Assembly: GCA_034670405.1 (NCBI GenBank)
Contig: JAXDDX010000178.1
Coordinates: 620,001-684,000, forward strand
Direction of reading: 5' to 3'
Source of the DNA: Hoplostethus atlanticus
Lineage: Eukaryota > Chordata > Actinopteri > Trachichthyiformes > Trachichthyidae
DNA: 64,000 bases
The position numbers and the translations under genes are program-made. Positions within the stretch are counted from its first letter, which is position 1, and each line of letters begins with the position of its first letter. Shown in pieces: positions 47,901 to 62,138 of this stretch. The notes under the pieces were generated by a model. That model was not told the origin of the DNA. It made no database searches and saw only the letters and a list, made by a program, of their open reading frames with translations.

Positions 47901-50900
47901 ACTTTCTCCCCTGCCCTCTCGGCAGCGGTGGCAGCAGTTAAAGTGGCTGCACTGCTGTGAGGATAAATAATGCAGAGGGCTGCTGCGTTAGCGACAAGGG
48001 CACTGAGCATGGGGAAGAGGGGGTTTAATCAAACACACACACACACACACACGTCAGGATGGTTTTACTCATACCTGCATGCCAAGCTAGCTCCCTTTGC
48101 AACAGCAACACCCCCGTACCCAAACATATTTCATGTCACATTAAACAAGTGTCACCTTTTATGTGACGCGTTGTGAGTTTTATGGAACATATATATCATC
48201 GCACCCAAATGTAATTTCCCATGCTAGTCAATAACATCACAGTTTACGAGACAGCGCGTTAGTGAGGGAGGGTTGCGATAGGACACAAAGGATTGCAGTC
48301 GCTGCTGCCAGAGAGATATTTATGCTCTTAGGGGAGAAGTGAACAGGAGGGTGAAAGATGAGGGGAGGGGAGGGGGACTAGAAGGAGAGCGAGTGAGATA
48401 AAGAAATAAAGAGAGGAGGACGAATGGGCGAACACAAACGCTCTTCGGTGAAAAAGTGAATTAAATGCCCGCGGCTGAACTCTGACCGCGGCTATTGTCT
48501 TCATCGAAGATCCCGTGTCGAAGGATCCCCCGCGGCTTAATGGAGTTTACACCGAGGGGCCGCGGAGACAGAGCGGCTTTCACCTCCGCTGGGAGGAGCT
48601 CATCGATTAACATGCGGCTAGTGGATCAGTTGTTCTACTCAGCGATGCTGCCCACTCTGCTACCACCGTACCAGCATGCATCTGAGATTAACTCCCCACC
48701 CGCATCAAACACCTTTTCATCCTCTGCCCTTTAAATATCCTCTAGAATGTAAGCAACCTGAACTGGAGTTGAACCAAGGTTTGCCAGCTTTCAAGCAAGT
48801 CTGCAGGCTCGATTGATTTTGGTTTAAAAATCAGTGCAACTTCTCAGTTTTTTTCTCCCGTGTTTTCGTGGACAAACCCTGTAATAACAGACTGGGTAGT
48901 GGATAGTGTTCACAACAGAGAACATGCAGAAGCTGGGAGGATCAGCCCACTACCTGGCTGGACTGGTGTGGTGTAATCAATCCTCATATACGGAGGGGCT
49001 GGTTGGCCGGTATGATAAGGCCAAATGTCAAGTCAAGCTTGAAATTGTTCCTTCTAGTTTGTAAGTAAAGAGAAGAAAAACAACATGTCAGCCTCCTCCC
49101 TATTGAATCGTTTGGATGTTAAAAGTTTGGTCGATAAGCTCACTAGTCCGCAGCGTCAACCTGAAGATAGAAAAGGTGTATTTACTTTCAGGAGCGTGCG
49201 CCCCTGTGCCACTGTATTCCCCTCCCTATTAGAGAGTGTACTCCTCAAGGTCCCGAAGTTCAGATGATGTGCCAGGAAGACATCAAATAAAAGAAGAAGT
49301 TACTTTGGGTCAAACATTCCGTACTCCCTGAATGCTGATTGATTTGATCTCCCTCGCTCCTATCTCTTCTCACAGGTGTAGAGAAATGAAAGTATTAAAA
49401 TGACATGTCTCTCTCTCTCTCTCTCTCTCTCTCGTCCATATCTGTCAGTGCTGTCAGTGTATGGATGGTATCCAGATATAGCAATGGACTACAGCCGTCA
49501 CCCCCCAGCTCATCAATCACATCACACACATCCAGTCATTAGTTTTAATAAGTCGCCCGCTCGCCGAGGCCCGCTGGGGCTCCGCCTCCTCACCTGTCAC
49601 CACCTCCTCATCTCTGCCGGCGCTGATGCAAGGCTGAGTAATGGGCCAGGGGTGGAGGACGGGTGGCGGCTTCCAATCATTGACGGGGGAACCGGCTCAT
49701 CTGACTGGGTGACACGTCTCGTCTCCCTCGCGACGGTCGATGGAGAGGACGTCTGTTGGGACCCGTTTTGTGCACTGTCACCATCATCGTCCATGTCGGC
49801 ATTTACAACATGGCCATCTCAGAGAGGCCTTTGACCTTCCACGGTTTCAGGAACGCCGAGGACAGTAATACTCTTGGCTCAGTTTACTTTTATCTACACG
49901 TCGGACACCGTCGATGTATCAAAGCCGGCAACGCGGGGGAAGCTTCCTGAAACACTGATGTGATCGATACCGGCAGCAAAGTCCCATTATCCCGTGATAC
50001 CCAAAGAGTCTTTCAGGGGAGTTTCCAAAGAAAGACTAAGAGGTCGGTGTCGGAGAGAGCCTATTAGTGCAATTCACATTTTACGCGGCAACGGTTTTGG
50101 TCAGGAGGAGATCGCGTACACACTCTCAGCCCAGAGATACACTCGTTATGGACTATGTGGGTTGGTAAACAAGCATGAACTTCAATAACACATCCAGCTG
50201 AATGGCTCGCTCACTGTTCACAGTAATGATGAGGAGAGACTGTTTCACATTCATTAGGCCTCCCCTGCTAGTAGTACCTTATGTTGAATGGCACTCTCTC
50301 CATGCTCTGACCCTCTACACTCACTATTGAATCTGCAACCACGCATCCACACACCTGGACAGAGACGCACATCCCTACTGAGTTTGAGTGCTTGCGTCAT
50401 CAAACGCCCCTTTGAAAAGCGAAGGCCCCGCGGCTCTCGCGTGGATGACGACTGTGTGTGAAACGCCTTGCAGAGGGCGATGGATGTGAAATCAACAAGC
50501 CCTCACACTTGAAAAAGATTTGAAATTTTGAAATGCTTGAAATATGTCCCGCCGGTCTTTTTACCTGCGGATTTCTGTCGTGGAAGTGTCAGCGATCCGT
50601 GTTCAGACACGTTCGAGCAGGATCGTAGGTGTAACTCATCCTGCTTGCCGCCACCAAGTACAACTTGAGGACACTGTCCTGACAAGTGAAGTGGGATTTT
50701 CAAACCGCAGCGAAAGCGCTCTACAGTCAGAGCGCTGGAGGAACGGTGACAAGGTGCAAATCCAAACTTGCTTTGATTTACTTGCCTATCACGTTGCCTG
50801 TGAATTTTTAGAAAAGTAATAACCCCCTTGCATAAATGTCCTCCCCTTCTTCTGTTTCATCTTCAGGCGCGGTGGAACAGAGATACAGCTGACACCTGCA

Positions 50901-53900
50901 CACACACACACATTTGGAAAAAGGTGTGAAAGAGAGCTAAGCTTTACTGGCTATATTCCCTAGGAAATAAAATGATCTTATTTTGACATTACCGGTATTG
51001 GAAAGTAACAAAAGGACAAAATGATAATGTTGCGCAATAAAAATAAAAGCCCTTGGTGAGTAAATAACTCACCAAGACTATAAATAACTAACTATAACTA
51101 ACTATAAATAACCAGACTAACAGAAACTTCAGGCTATTAGCCCGCCTGGCCCGAGCCCAACACCCATTAGTTTCCTCCCTACATAAGTGCCCCCCCCCCC
51201 TCATGAATTAGTGATTTTGGCTTGGTGTCAGTGAAGATGAGGAAGAATAACCCTGGGATAATAACGCAAAGTAATATACTGACCTGCCTAGCAGCTAGCA
51301 GCCATGCTAGAGCAGCATTTCATATCTGCTGCGCTCGGAGGCCACCGGTCCATGAAATAATGGCTGATCACAGAGACGGCTAATGACTCTGGAGCTACAT
51401 TTTAAAAAGTGTGTGTGTGTGAGAAAGAAAGACTGTGTGTGTGTGTGTGTGTGTGTGTGAAAGGGATAAGAGGGATAAGTGTGAAGCGGCAGCAAAATAA
51501 TCGATTTGACTGTCTGCTGGGAAGAAAGAATATCAAGTCAGTTTGAACAACTTCACTCTGCGCCTTTGTGCCTCAGCCGCAGTAAATGAACGGGGAGGGG
51601 AAGGCGCACCAGAAGAAGTCGGAGGGTTCCCCGGTGTGAGGAGGACCGCGTGTTTAAACGCCCCCGATATTGTGCGCAACTATAATTACCCACAACATTA
51701 ACAGAAATAATAATCGAGTGCATACAAACACCAAGCCGCTCGCCAGATTGGAACCGAGCAGAAGGGAGTTTCCCCCACGGTGACTTGATCAACACGTGGA
51801 TGGAGCGTCGATGAAGTTGTGCGAGAGAGATTTTTATCCAGAGCACAACACAATGACAATCCACTGGAGCACATGAATGTTTTCTTTTTGAAAGTCTTTT
51901 CTTCTCGTTTCATTACGCAGCGCCCTGCCTCTCACACGGCCCCGACTTTTATTCAGTCCCACGCGGTGCACAGGCTGTAAAGTATTGTTCCATTATCAGA
52001 GAGGACAGCACGGTTCATACCAATAGTTTCCATTAAATCAACTCAAAACTCGTTTCTGTGCGTTCGCCGCGGACTTATTGCAAACTTTTGCGTTTCAGGC
52101 CTGATGAATAGGCGCGCTAGACACTCGGCCTGATTCCTAACGGCTATGCAACCCAGGAAAACACCCACAGTGCTGTATACCCACGCACTTTATCACCAGA
52201 GAGACGGCGGGCCCATTCCTGCTGAGTGCAGGGCTTATTCAAGAATCTCCTGAGGATGAATTGAAACATCAGTTTGTAGCTACGCCCAGAAACAACATAA
52301 TGCAACAGGATAACGCTCCATCGTGATGATACTTAAGGAGAGGATGCTATCTGTTGGATAGGCCCCCTCTATTTAATCACCTCTTGTGCAAAATTCATCT
52401 GAGCGAGGCCTATCCTGCTTTGACATTCACATGAAAGATCAAAGGAGGAGGACACTCGCGGTCTGGACGTCTCCATCTTTGAGGTTGATGCTGTTACAAA
52501 TCCCTACAATCACGACAATGGGATCTGAGCGCGTGGAGTATAAACCGGCCGATGTTGTCGAAATAAGGCGGGGCGTGGTGCAGAACGAGCAAATAATCAG
52601 CACAACAGTGAAAGGAAATGCCCGCATGGCAAAGCGTCACCTGTGTTACAGCAGCAGCAGAATGACAGGCGACGCCGACAGCAAAAGTGTAATTAGGGAG
52701 GCCATCTGCAGAAATGAAAATAGCTGATCGCGCAATTTCCAACGTGTCAAAAGTGTGCAGTGTCTGCCTCCGTTCGAACCAGCGCGATCCATCACGCGGG
52801 AGGGAGATCTCACGATAGAAGCCCTGGCTCCCTGTGAAGACATGGAAGGCGCAGAGAACACCGGGTAATGTCTGCATTGTCGCGTTCAAATGCGTGAAAT
52901 TGGATAAAGTGATGGGAAATAGATGAACAGTAATGCTGAGAATCACTGGGAACAGATACGCTGAATATATGGAAAAAAAAAAAGACGTTTCCTGTGTCAC
53001 AGTCAGACACAGGGACACGGGGAGTGGGCGGAGGGAAATCTGATTAAATCATTGCCAGCAGTCTTGGTGATGGTGTGTGTGTGTGTGTGAGAGTGTGTGT
53101 GTGTCTCTCTAATATATATCGAGGATCCAGCCAGGGAGAGGGAAGTCGACTGCACTGCCAGTAAGAACCTCAAATCCCTTTTGAAACATCCAACCAACGC
53201 ATCATCAGCAGCCCAGGATTGTTAAAGGTGTGCATGTGTGTCTGTGTGTGCACGGGGGTGTTCATTGGCAGAGACTGGGGAAAATGGTCGCAACGGCAGC
53301 TAATGACTGGATTAAGATTGATCTTGTTCTAAGTAACAAACGGAGCAAAGAGCTTTAAGATCCCACCCCAGGTTAAAACCACGCGAAACAACAAACGGAC
53401 GACCGATTATGACGGTTTTGATCTTTCGCCTTTTGTTTTTTTTGTATCCCCATCCCCCTACCCTAACAAGGTTTGGCCTTTAGAGCCTCGGGATAACACT
53501 GATCTGTCATGTAGTTACATCTGGAATACGTCCATCTATCCAAGTCTCTCCCGTGACATTATCAGATGCTGGAGGAAAAAGGATGGGCTCTTGTATCCCT
53601 CTTTTATGAAAAAAAATTAAATTCCTATCAGGCCCAGCAAATGTCAACAACAGGGCAAGTATTCCCTTGGCTTCTTCCTCCTATACGGAGAGAACTGACA
53701 AATGCCAGGCCTTCAATCACTACCTGCTGGCCTTTCCAAAACTGAAAGATGCTGCCAGTGAGCTAGAAATGCCGGCTGCAGCTCCAGCAGGAGGGGGGGT
53801 GGCAGGGTGGAGAGAATCAGAGGAACCAAACACCAAACAGTCTGTCAGTGATATAAGATCACCTTCAGTGAATGAAGCAGTCTCTGTGTTCCATAATGCA

Positions 53901-56129
53901 ACACTACTTCGCTGAATTCAAGGATGCACAGACAGTGTTGTTGACGCTGTAAATACTATATGTGAATGAAATCTCTCTCGCACATAAACACACATAAACA
54001 TACCAATTCAATGGCTAACTCTGAGACTGCAGCAGCAGAACACACGTGAGGTGCTCAGAGGTGGAAAACCAAGTCCATCTGTTCGTGCACACGTCCATCT
54101 GTTCCACGTATTCATCCTTCCATCTACATTACCGTCGCCACCGGCCTGCTCCGGTTATCAGGTAGCATGGCGTTATATCGTATAACTCCGCCCTACTGAG
54201 CAAACTAAACCAGTCTGCTGACAAACGAAGAAAAAACGCTGAAAGGGTTATATAATATGACTTCGCCTTCCCAGCAGACGCTTGCGTGTTGTGTAGACCT
54301 AGATGCTGACATGTCAACCTGCAACAACGCTGAGAACGTAGAAATATAGTGCCGACATGAAAGCTGGGGATGACATGAGGTGAATATCTTTCTGATGTCA
54401 GTTCAAAACAGTTGGGAACGTTTACCGTGCAGCTATAATATTATATTGTGAAAATGTTGTTTGGGTTGACGTTTCTGGGTTGGTGTGCATCTGGAGAACT
54501 ATTTTTTAAAAGGTTTCTTGAGCTAAAAGGTTTTGAATCCTACATGGTACCAATAATGTGGATAAGCCAAAGAACCCTTAAAGGTAATTAGAACCTTTTT
54601 CATGAGACTACATGATAAAAAAAGCTATACAGTGCTTGGCATCGATATGAAATGTTGCTTCACTTGCAAGAGGGTCTATATACGGGTAGAAATAAAGTGA
54701 TTAGCCTTCCTGAGGATAACCAATCTTCGCTAAGGGCATAAACAAAATCAGCCAGCTCATGAATTATGAGTTTCATTTAAAAAAGCAACTCCACAAATAA
54801 GGCAAAACCACAGGAAACTAGTACCGCAAGAAAAAGAAAACGCTGTGACTAATTTCTCGTTCCAAGCAACTGTAATTAGATAGAGACACGTTTATACACT
54901 TAAAAAATGAAGTTACACTTGAAGTTACAGTGTGTGACTGAACAAACATGAAATGGATGTTCCGTCGGAACCGCAGGCAAGTCATTAGGCGGCAAGCAGT
55001 GCAATGTTGAAATGTTATTCCATGAGCCAATATTGAAGCAGGGTTTCCATTCCTAGTAGCCCAGAGTCATTGTGGTGGGGAATGTGAATTGGCCAATGCA
55101 GCATCTGTCATCAGTATGGAATAACACTTTTTTTTGCCCTCCATCACGCCTTTATCATCATCAGCAGGTGTTCCGGTGGGATTCCTCGCGGTACCATTTC
55201 TTATGCCACTGCAGAGATCATGCAAACCAAGAAAAATGGCTGCCCGTGGCAAATAATAGGATGCATTCCCACAGGGGGGGGCGGGGAATAATAAATAAAT
55301 AAATAAATAATCTGACAGCTACCGGCTGATATTGACATATCTGGCTCCATGCACGTGGGCGAGGCGAAGGCAGGGTTTTATGAATACAGATTCTTGTTGA
55401 TAGAAGATGATTAACGATCCTCCTACTCTTGAGACAGCTACTGAGTGCAGGTTTTGATTTTCTTGGACGCGTGTGGTTGCCTGCTTCCATTAAGTGTGAA
55501 ATTTAAAGGGTACTTGACGCTGTGTGGGCTGAGTGTAATATATGAATATTTAACATGGATGTGCATAGTAAATGTGTGTGTGTGTGTGTGTAGTGTGTAG
55601 TGTGCTGTTTGTTTGAGATTTAAAATCGCAGTGCAGGCCTCCAAGTCCTGGAAGTGAAATATGAAACAATGTTTTGGATCAGATATGTAAGAACATCCGC
55701 TCATTTGTAATGGAAACAACTTGACAGAATTGTTGGCCTGACTATTGGAAGCATCACCAGAGTATACAACTGTTCAGCTGCCACATCACACACATGTATA
55801 AGCCAAGTCCACGGTAGTTTTGAGTTATTGTCTAGTCTGTGTTTCTTTTTCACTTTGGCAGTTTTGTCATGGCTCATTAAAATAACCACCCCCTCACATA
55901 CACACACACACTGCACTTCATCATTGTATCTCTTAGATTTCGGCCCACGACGCACCACTGGTGCCATCAAAGACACCACACAGAAATGTGTCAAGTTTGT
56001 TTCCTTCCTCCGTTAAATGAACACTAGTTACTTGAATCAACAACCATCATTGTAGTCTATTCCTGGGAGTTTATGGCTTCTGAAGGGGTCCAAGTGTAAT
56101 TTCTGGACCCCTCCCCACACAACGAAAGG

Positions 56130-57000
56130 GAATGGAGCCCCGGTCACGGCTGTTCTCGCTCCATGACTGGCCAAATTGGCACTGCGCTGCCAGTGGACTC
56201 CCCTTGGTGGACAATTTTAGTTCATTCCAGGTCATCTCTAATGAAAGGAGACGCCCTTCATCCCAACAAGACCGGTTCACAGCTACGAATGGACGATATG
56301 TTTTCTCTCCTGTCTACTTTGTGACATACACACTCAGTAGGAAATGGCTCTTGCCTTCCACCTTCTCAGGTAAACTATTTAATTGATCATTCCCTTTCCT
56401 ACCACATCCCTGTTATAGTTAGAACTAGATCTAAGGGGCCAGGAGCCTACCACCTGCTCTGTCAACATCTCCGGTCTGTTTCGCAACAAGCACCCCCCCC
56501 ACCCCCCACGTAAATCTACGGTAATGATGGGTCTCCCTACTGAAACTTCAGACTGTAAGCTGCAGACTGTAAACAAAACCTAGCAAGCTCTCACATATTT
56601 ACATCACTTCTGCTTCCAAGTTCTGTGGAGAATTTGTCTCCTCCGTATTTCAGATCCGGCCCTCTATGAATGACTATGTCTGTGACTAGTATACTGGACC
56701 AAATTCCTCCTCTTGGGCCTAGAAAGCCTAAGAATGCCTCTCTGCCTCGGCTAATTGAGGATATTCATGCCTTTAATAGAAATTGCTGTAAGGCAGAGCG
56801 TAGATGGAACGCCTCAAAATGTAATGTCCACCTTGACATCCTAAAAGACTTGATGAGACTTTTCAATGCAGAAGTTAAAAATGCTAGGGCCCAATTTTTC
56901 CCTGACCTTATTGGAAAAAAAAGAAGCCATAACTCCAGTTCTTTTCAATGTGAATCCACAAAACGTAGTTAACACTTTTCTTCGGTGGAGACTGCAATTT
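56130..57000 (+). mobile_element. fish LINE fragment, frameshifted
   Basis: One frame (from about 56670) reads SILDQIPPLGPRKPKN, IEDIHAFNRNCCKAERRW, LMRLFNAEVKNARAQFF, resembling the linker before the reverse transcriptase in teleost L2-like LINEs (APLKTRK...RECRxAERxWK...VKxARxxYF). An upstream frame (about 56168-56290) has GLPLVDNFSSF, as also seen in such elements. Stops and a frameshift near 56930 show decay. Confidence 0.6.
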
Positions 57001-57701
57001 TCTACTTGTGTAGAATCACCCATATATATATATATAGCCACCTTCACACTTTCGGATGGAGCTTCATTAATTTGTCACTCCCAATCACTTGCACTCTGCT
57101 GTAATTGCTCAGAAATGGTGTCTGATGAGATATTTTAGCTCCAGCAGGAGAACCAGCATATACCATGGAGCCAAGTCAGGATAAGAAGTACTTTAAAATG
57201 CTTTTAGCAATCCTTTCAGAGGTTCTCCTCTGATAAGGCCTGTGCATAAAGAAACCACCCTGCTAATAGTCTTGTTCGAATGGAGACCTGCAGGAGGTAA
57301 TGCTGAAAGTGAAATCCTGAAGTGATAAGAACCACCGATCCTTTTCACACTTTTTTTTTTGGATGAATCCCTTTGGGAGTATCCTTCAGCTAGCTATCTC
57401 CATGGGAGCCGCACTAACAGCCGGCTTTCAGACTCTTAAGCCAGCCTGGATGTTTGACCTCCTCTGAACATGGATCTTACGCTGACTCTCTCTAAACTTG
57501 CAGAATCCACGGAGCACAGAGCAGAGGCTACATGACGCATGCAGACATACATACAACACTGCAAATGCTATCAATATACATTTCTAAATATAAATCACAA
57601 GCATCAGTTTGCATTGTTTTGGAATGCACATGAGCTTTTTATTGTCACTGCACACGTGTACCTGAATTGCATATAATTTCTCATCATTCATGCAATTCAT
57701 G

Positions 57702-57795
57702 GAGACTTGAATCGGACTCGAGTCGTGGAAATCAGGACTTGTGATTTGACTTGGACTCCTCTGCTGTGAGACTCGACTTGACTTGAGACTTGACA
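57702..57795 (+). repeat. ACTTGACTT-rich repeat cluster
   Basis: Imperfect GACTTG/GACTCG units such as GATTTGACTTGGACTCC and CGACTTGACTTGAGACTTGA. It is related to the 33-bp minisatellite about 1 kb downstream. Confidence 0.7.
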
Positions 57796-58756
57796 GCGGT
57801 ATCTTGACCTGACATGCCCCGGCCCTAACCCCGAGCAATATCGTTTTTATTCAGAAATCAATGTTGGTTACAGTAACTGTTAAATAGACTATTGCACACT
57901 CCCAAGCCCAGTTCACTGCTCTGTGCACTGCTCTGCCTTTCTGCAGTGTTTGTTTGAAAGGTAACCATGGTAACAGGCTGTGTGGAAACACCTAATGGAG
58001 GGTATACAAAGAACTAAACCACTTCACCATGTCTGCGTGCTTTATATGAGTTGCAGCCACATGATTCGCTGTTTGGAAAAGCAGGATTTTTAACGTTAAC
58101 GAGCAGGAGTACCTAATAATGAATTATTAACAAAGAATTTTAACAAAGAAAGAAACTGTTTAGCCACTCATTTTCTTTCATGAATTCTTTCATGTTCTCT
58201 GGTGCTCAGCCTACAAAAACTTGGGTAGGTAGACTCCTCTACTACCTTGAGTTGTTCGCAGCTTTCACCCGGTGCTCATAAATTCTTCATATAGCCTAAA
58301 ACAGTTGGCGGCCGAGCCTAGGCCTATTTTTTCTTCGTTTTCTTCTTCGTTCTTTCTTTCTTCTTTGTTTTTCGTTTCTATAAATATTTAACATTATTAC
58401 TAAGGCCTATTCATAAACTGTAAACAACACAAGTAATGAGCGATAGCTGTGTTCTGGAGATTCAAACAATTATTTTACTCAGATGCAGCTTTTAAAACCC
58501 CCCCCAATATTTTCAATGTTTGCTTGCCTTTATTCTGGCAAGATGGTTGATTGTTGGCAGCCAAAGCTTATTAGCCATACTCAAGCTTTAAGGATTTAGG
58601 GCCTAACTGCTTTCTTCTGGACAGACTGCTCCCTAACGAATACTTTTATAAATACAGAAAGAAAAACAACAACAAATATAATAGGCTATTATTAATATTA
58701 CAGCTTGATTGTAGCCTATGATATTTTACTGGCATTCAGAGAAACCTGAAAGCTGC

Positions 58757-58871
58757 GACTTGACTTGGACTTGTTCATAAATGACTTGAGACTTGACTTG
58801 GACTTGTTCATAAATGACTTGAGACTTGACTTGGACTTGTTCATAAATGACTTGAGACTTGACTTGGACTT
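58757..58871 (+). repeat. 33-bp minisatellite, three perfect copies
   Basis: Units at 58757-58789, 58790-58822 and 58823-58855 look identical, followed by a 16-bp partial unit. Each begins GACTTGACTTGGACTTG and includes TTCATAAATGACTTGA. As 33 is a multiple of 3, an open frame repeats DLFINDLRLDL. Confidence 0.9.
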
Positions 58872-60056
58872 AAGCAGAGAGACTTTGGTAAAAGCATATG
58901 CAACCCGTTTTCAGGGTGGCCTGATCAGTATGGACAAGATATCAAATGAAAGCTTAACAGCTAGAAAACTTAAACAAACGTAACAATGCTCTTGGAACCA
59001 TAATGACAATTATTCAAATGAAACCATACAGTGATAATAAAGTGTAGATAAGCCTCACTTTGACATTTTTGCATACTGTCTTTGCATTCAGTTTTGCCAT
59101 ATAATCATAATCCCATCATTATTATGCCACATATCGCAAGGCATCATTACCTTCAGAGAGTGCTTACACAAGATGTATTAGTTTTATGTGTTTAGTATTA
59201 AGGCTGAGCACCACATTAAATTCCTGTTGATATTGCAATATGAAAGAAAACAATATCAACATCACAAAGGCTGAAATATGGGGAATTTTATATTAAATAT
59301 ATTTTTTACAATCAATGCAAGCAGTGAGTGACATAAATGAGAAGCATCTGGCAGACAAACCTTTCAAGAAATATTATTTAATAAAATGAGGTTGGCAATG
59401 GGTGGTAAATCCAAAAGGAAACTATATAACTTATATGGCAGCCTCACGTTAACATAGCAGGTAAATGTTTTCCCACTACATTTTGTTGTAGTTGGGCTAG
59501 TGAAAGTGTTAAAGCTGCGCTAAGCAAGATACTTATGTAAAAATACACCTGTCTAATCAGCCTAAAGCATAAAGTGGGACTGCAACAGCGTCCCATCCTC
59601 CCTAATTGAGACACCACACTATTTACTCAAATTAAATTCTGGTGTCGTTGTGGACACTCAAGTTACGGCTCGGAAAATCCAAACTGTCTCCTAAACAGCA
59701 TGTGAACGAGCGCTGAATTCACCCACGTTAGATCTTGTGGCTCTCTCATCTCTTTGGTATCCTTTGGACCAAAGCATCACAGACCGACCGGGTCGGTAAC
59801 ATGAGCGTGCTGTGTGCAGTTTACTGATGTCACGTTAAAGGATTTCTGGGTATTGAAGTTCAAACAGTTACTTCTGCCCTTTGGAGCCACCAACATGCTT
59901 GGTTGCCTAGTGCAGCGTTAAATTTATACCCCATTAAAAGTTCAAGACTTAATGTAGTAAATGTATAAGTAAATGTAGTTAAAATAATTGCCAACAAATA
60001 TTACAAATATACATTCATAAATACTATTAATATTGTACCATTCCATCTTGCTATAT

Positions 60057-60057
60057 A

Positions 60058-60088
<31 letters not shown>
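60057..60088 (+). repeat. (AT)n tract
   Basis: TATATATATTTTTATATATA and more AT units followed by poly-T, about 65 bp before the MITE. Confidence 0.85.
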
Positions 60089-60098
<10 letters not shown>

Positions 60099-60152
60099 CT
60101 GTCATATTATTTGCCCACCGTTTTAGCCTAGTTGTTCTTTTTCTCATTTAGC

Positions 60153-60262
60153 CTACACTCTCAGAAAAAAGGGTACACAATTGTACCCTTTGTCACTGGG
60201 GCTGTACCCTTTCTATCAAATTTGATAGAAAGGGTTGTCTACCCTTTTTTCTGAGAGTGTAG
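60153..60262. mobile_element. 110-bp MITE with perfect 23-bp terminal inverted repeats
   Basis: The left end (CTACACTCTCAGAAAAAAGG and GTA) is the exact reverse complement of the right end (60240-60262). Inside lies a 30-bp perfect palindrome at 60206-60235 centred on CAAATTTG, and a near-palindrome GGGTACACAATTGTACCC. If the ends are read as CACTCTCAG, the element is flanked by TA on both sides, as expected for Tc1/mariner-type insertion. There is no coding capacity. TIRs starting ACACTCTCAGAAAAAAGG are widespread in fish. Confidence 0.85.
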
Positions 60263-62096
60263 TTTAAGTGCCTTGGGTACTTGGGTACTTAAATTAAAGG
60301 AACGGAAAGCAGATTCTTATGTCAAGTTAAAAAAAAAAAACTGCATGGAGAGCATGATCCTGTTAACAACACTTCCTGGACAACTTTAATTGTAATAGGA
60401 AATAATTACTGATAGCGAGAAATAAACTAGTAGTATTAGTAGCCGGTGCCGGTGGAGTGTTCTATATTTACACAGACCCACTGAGATCCCATGCAGGGGG
60501 CTATCCGATCTATCCAGCCACCATTGATTTCTTCCTCCAGAAAGGAAGTACAGTCTATATTTGTAAGGGAGAATAACAAACTGAGAGAGACAAGAGTGTA
60601 ATTCACCATGAAGTCAGCTTAGGATGATTGAAACAAGCAACAAGCCAAGTGGAGAAAATGAGCCAGCATATTTCACAAGCTTTATTTACACGCTAACCGC
60701 TCACAATCTTCTCAAAATCAGGCCAATGTCACTACTAGCAGCAAATCATTTGTCTGGTGATGGTGTGTATTTATAATACTCGAGTTTTCAACATGGAAGC
60801 AACGTCGCCTGTATTTCCCGTTTCTTTATCAGCTAGCTTTGGCCACGGCGTGTTTCAGGCGGTAGATAGTTTGGCTAGCTTTCACTTGTTTATGTGCACA
60901 TGTTTCAGCTGTGACGATGCTTGGCGTGCTTTCCATACAGAGTGAAAAGGAAGCAGACCAGACAGATGCAGACATGTGGACAAGACAGGAAGAGAAGGAC
61001 AGCGCACAGTCAATAATGAGCTCGGGGAGCTTTTCACATCCCCAATCCTTCCTGTGTTTAGAGAGGTCAGGGACCCACTGGGCTGCGGGCTAATTGACTT
61101 TTAATTAGTATCTGATCACACACACACACACACACATACTGACACACACACACATAAACATGATCATCTATAAGCTAATAGGCTAATGAGAGGTTAGCAC
61201 AAAGTGTCCTTCATGCTGAAATACGTGACTTATGTGTGGAGCGTTTTGGAGATATCTACCATTTAAAATCACAGTGAAACGGTATTTTTCGAGCATCTTG
61301 CTTCCTTAATTTAATGCATTCCCTGTTGAAACATAATGAGGAGGGGATGAGAGGTGCAATTGTTCAAAACTCTATCATGATATTATTGGTTGGAATTTGT
61401 ATGTAAGCCTACCGGGAGACCAGGAGGAAACCACTAAAGATACACAGTTTTTCAGGAAGCAAAGTCATGGGATTTCGATGTAAAAACACAATACGATTTT
61501 AGGCAAGATGTGTTTTTTTTGGGGCATTCATTGTTAAATAGGTGTATAGCATTTTATTGTGACTTTAAAAAAAGTGCCACCCACACTCACAGAATCACTG
61601 CTGACCTGAACGACAAACTCACCATGTATTATCCAGTTTATCCAATGGGTTTTGAACGGGTTTCATAAGCCCAAAGGGTCAGAGAACTTTCTCATCCCAT
61701 AGAAACCATAAAATCCTTTAACTGATGCTCTACATTTATGACATATTGAATGACCAACATTGAAGTAAGTAACAATTACTTAAAAATGGATACAAAGCAT
61801 TTTGAAATGAAACCTTTCATATACCAGACCAGAGTTAAAAGGTTGGCGAGGCATATAGCCTTTACTCAGACAATTATTTTTTCACTTTGTATCACCATGT
61901 GATACCGAAAAGGCTGCTGCAGCATAATATCCCTCCCTCCTTCAGCATATCCATCCATCAAACCTTGCGGTTTCACATTTGTGGACATATTGTACCTCAC
62001 AATGTGATAGGTGTGTGTGCGGACATGTACTATATACGTACGTGTGTGAGTGAGTAAGAAGCAAAGAAAGCAAGAATGATACAAAGACAGATTGTG

Positions 62097-62135
<39 letters not shown>
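62097..62135 (+). repeat. (GT)n microsatellite
   Basis: About 18 GT units with one GC interruption, followed by a T/C-rich region at about 62395-62490. Confidence 0.93.

Positions 62136-62138
<3 letters not shown>

Noticed and set aside
58765..58983. Repeat protein with DLFINDLRLDL units
   Set aside because: Produced by a 33-bp noncoding minisatellite; no start context, splice sites or homology.
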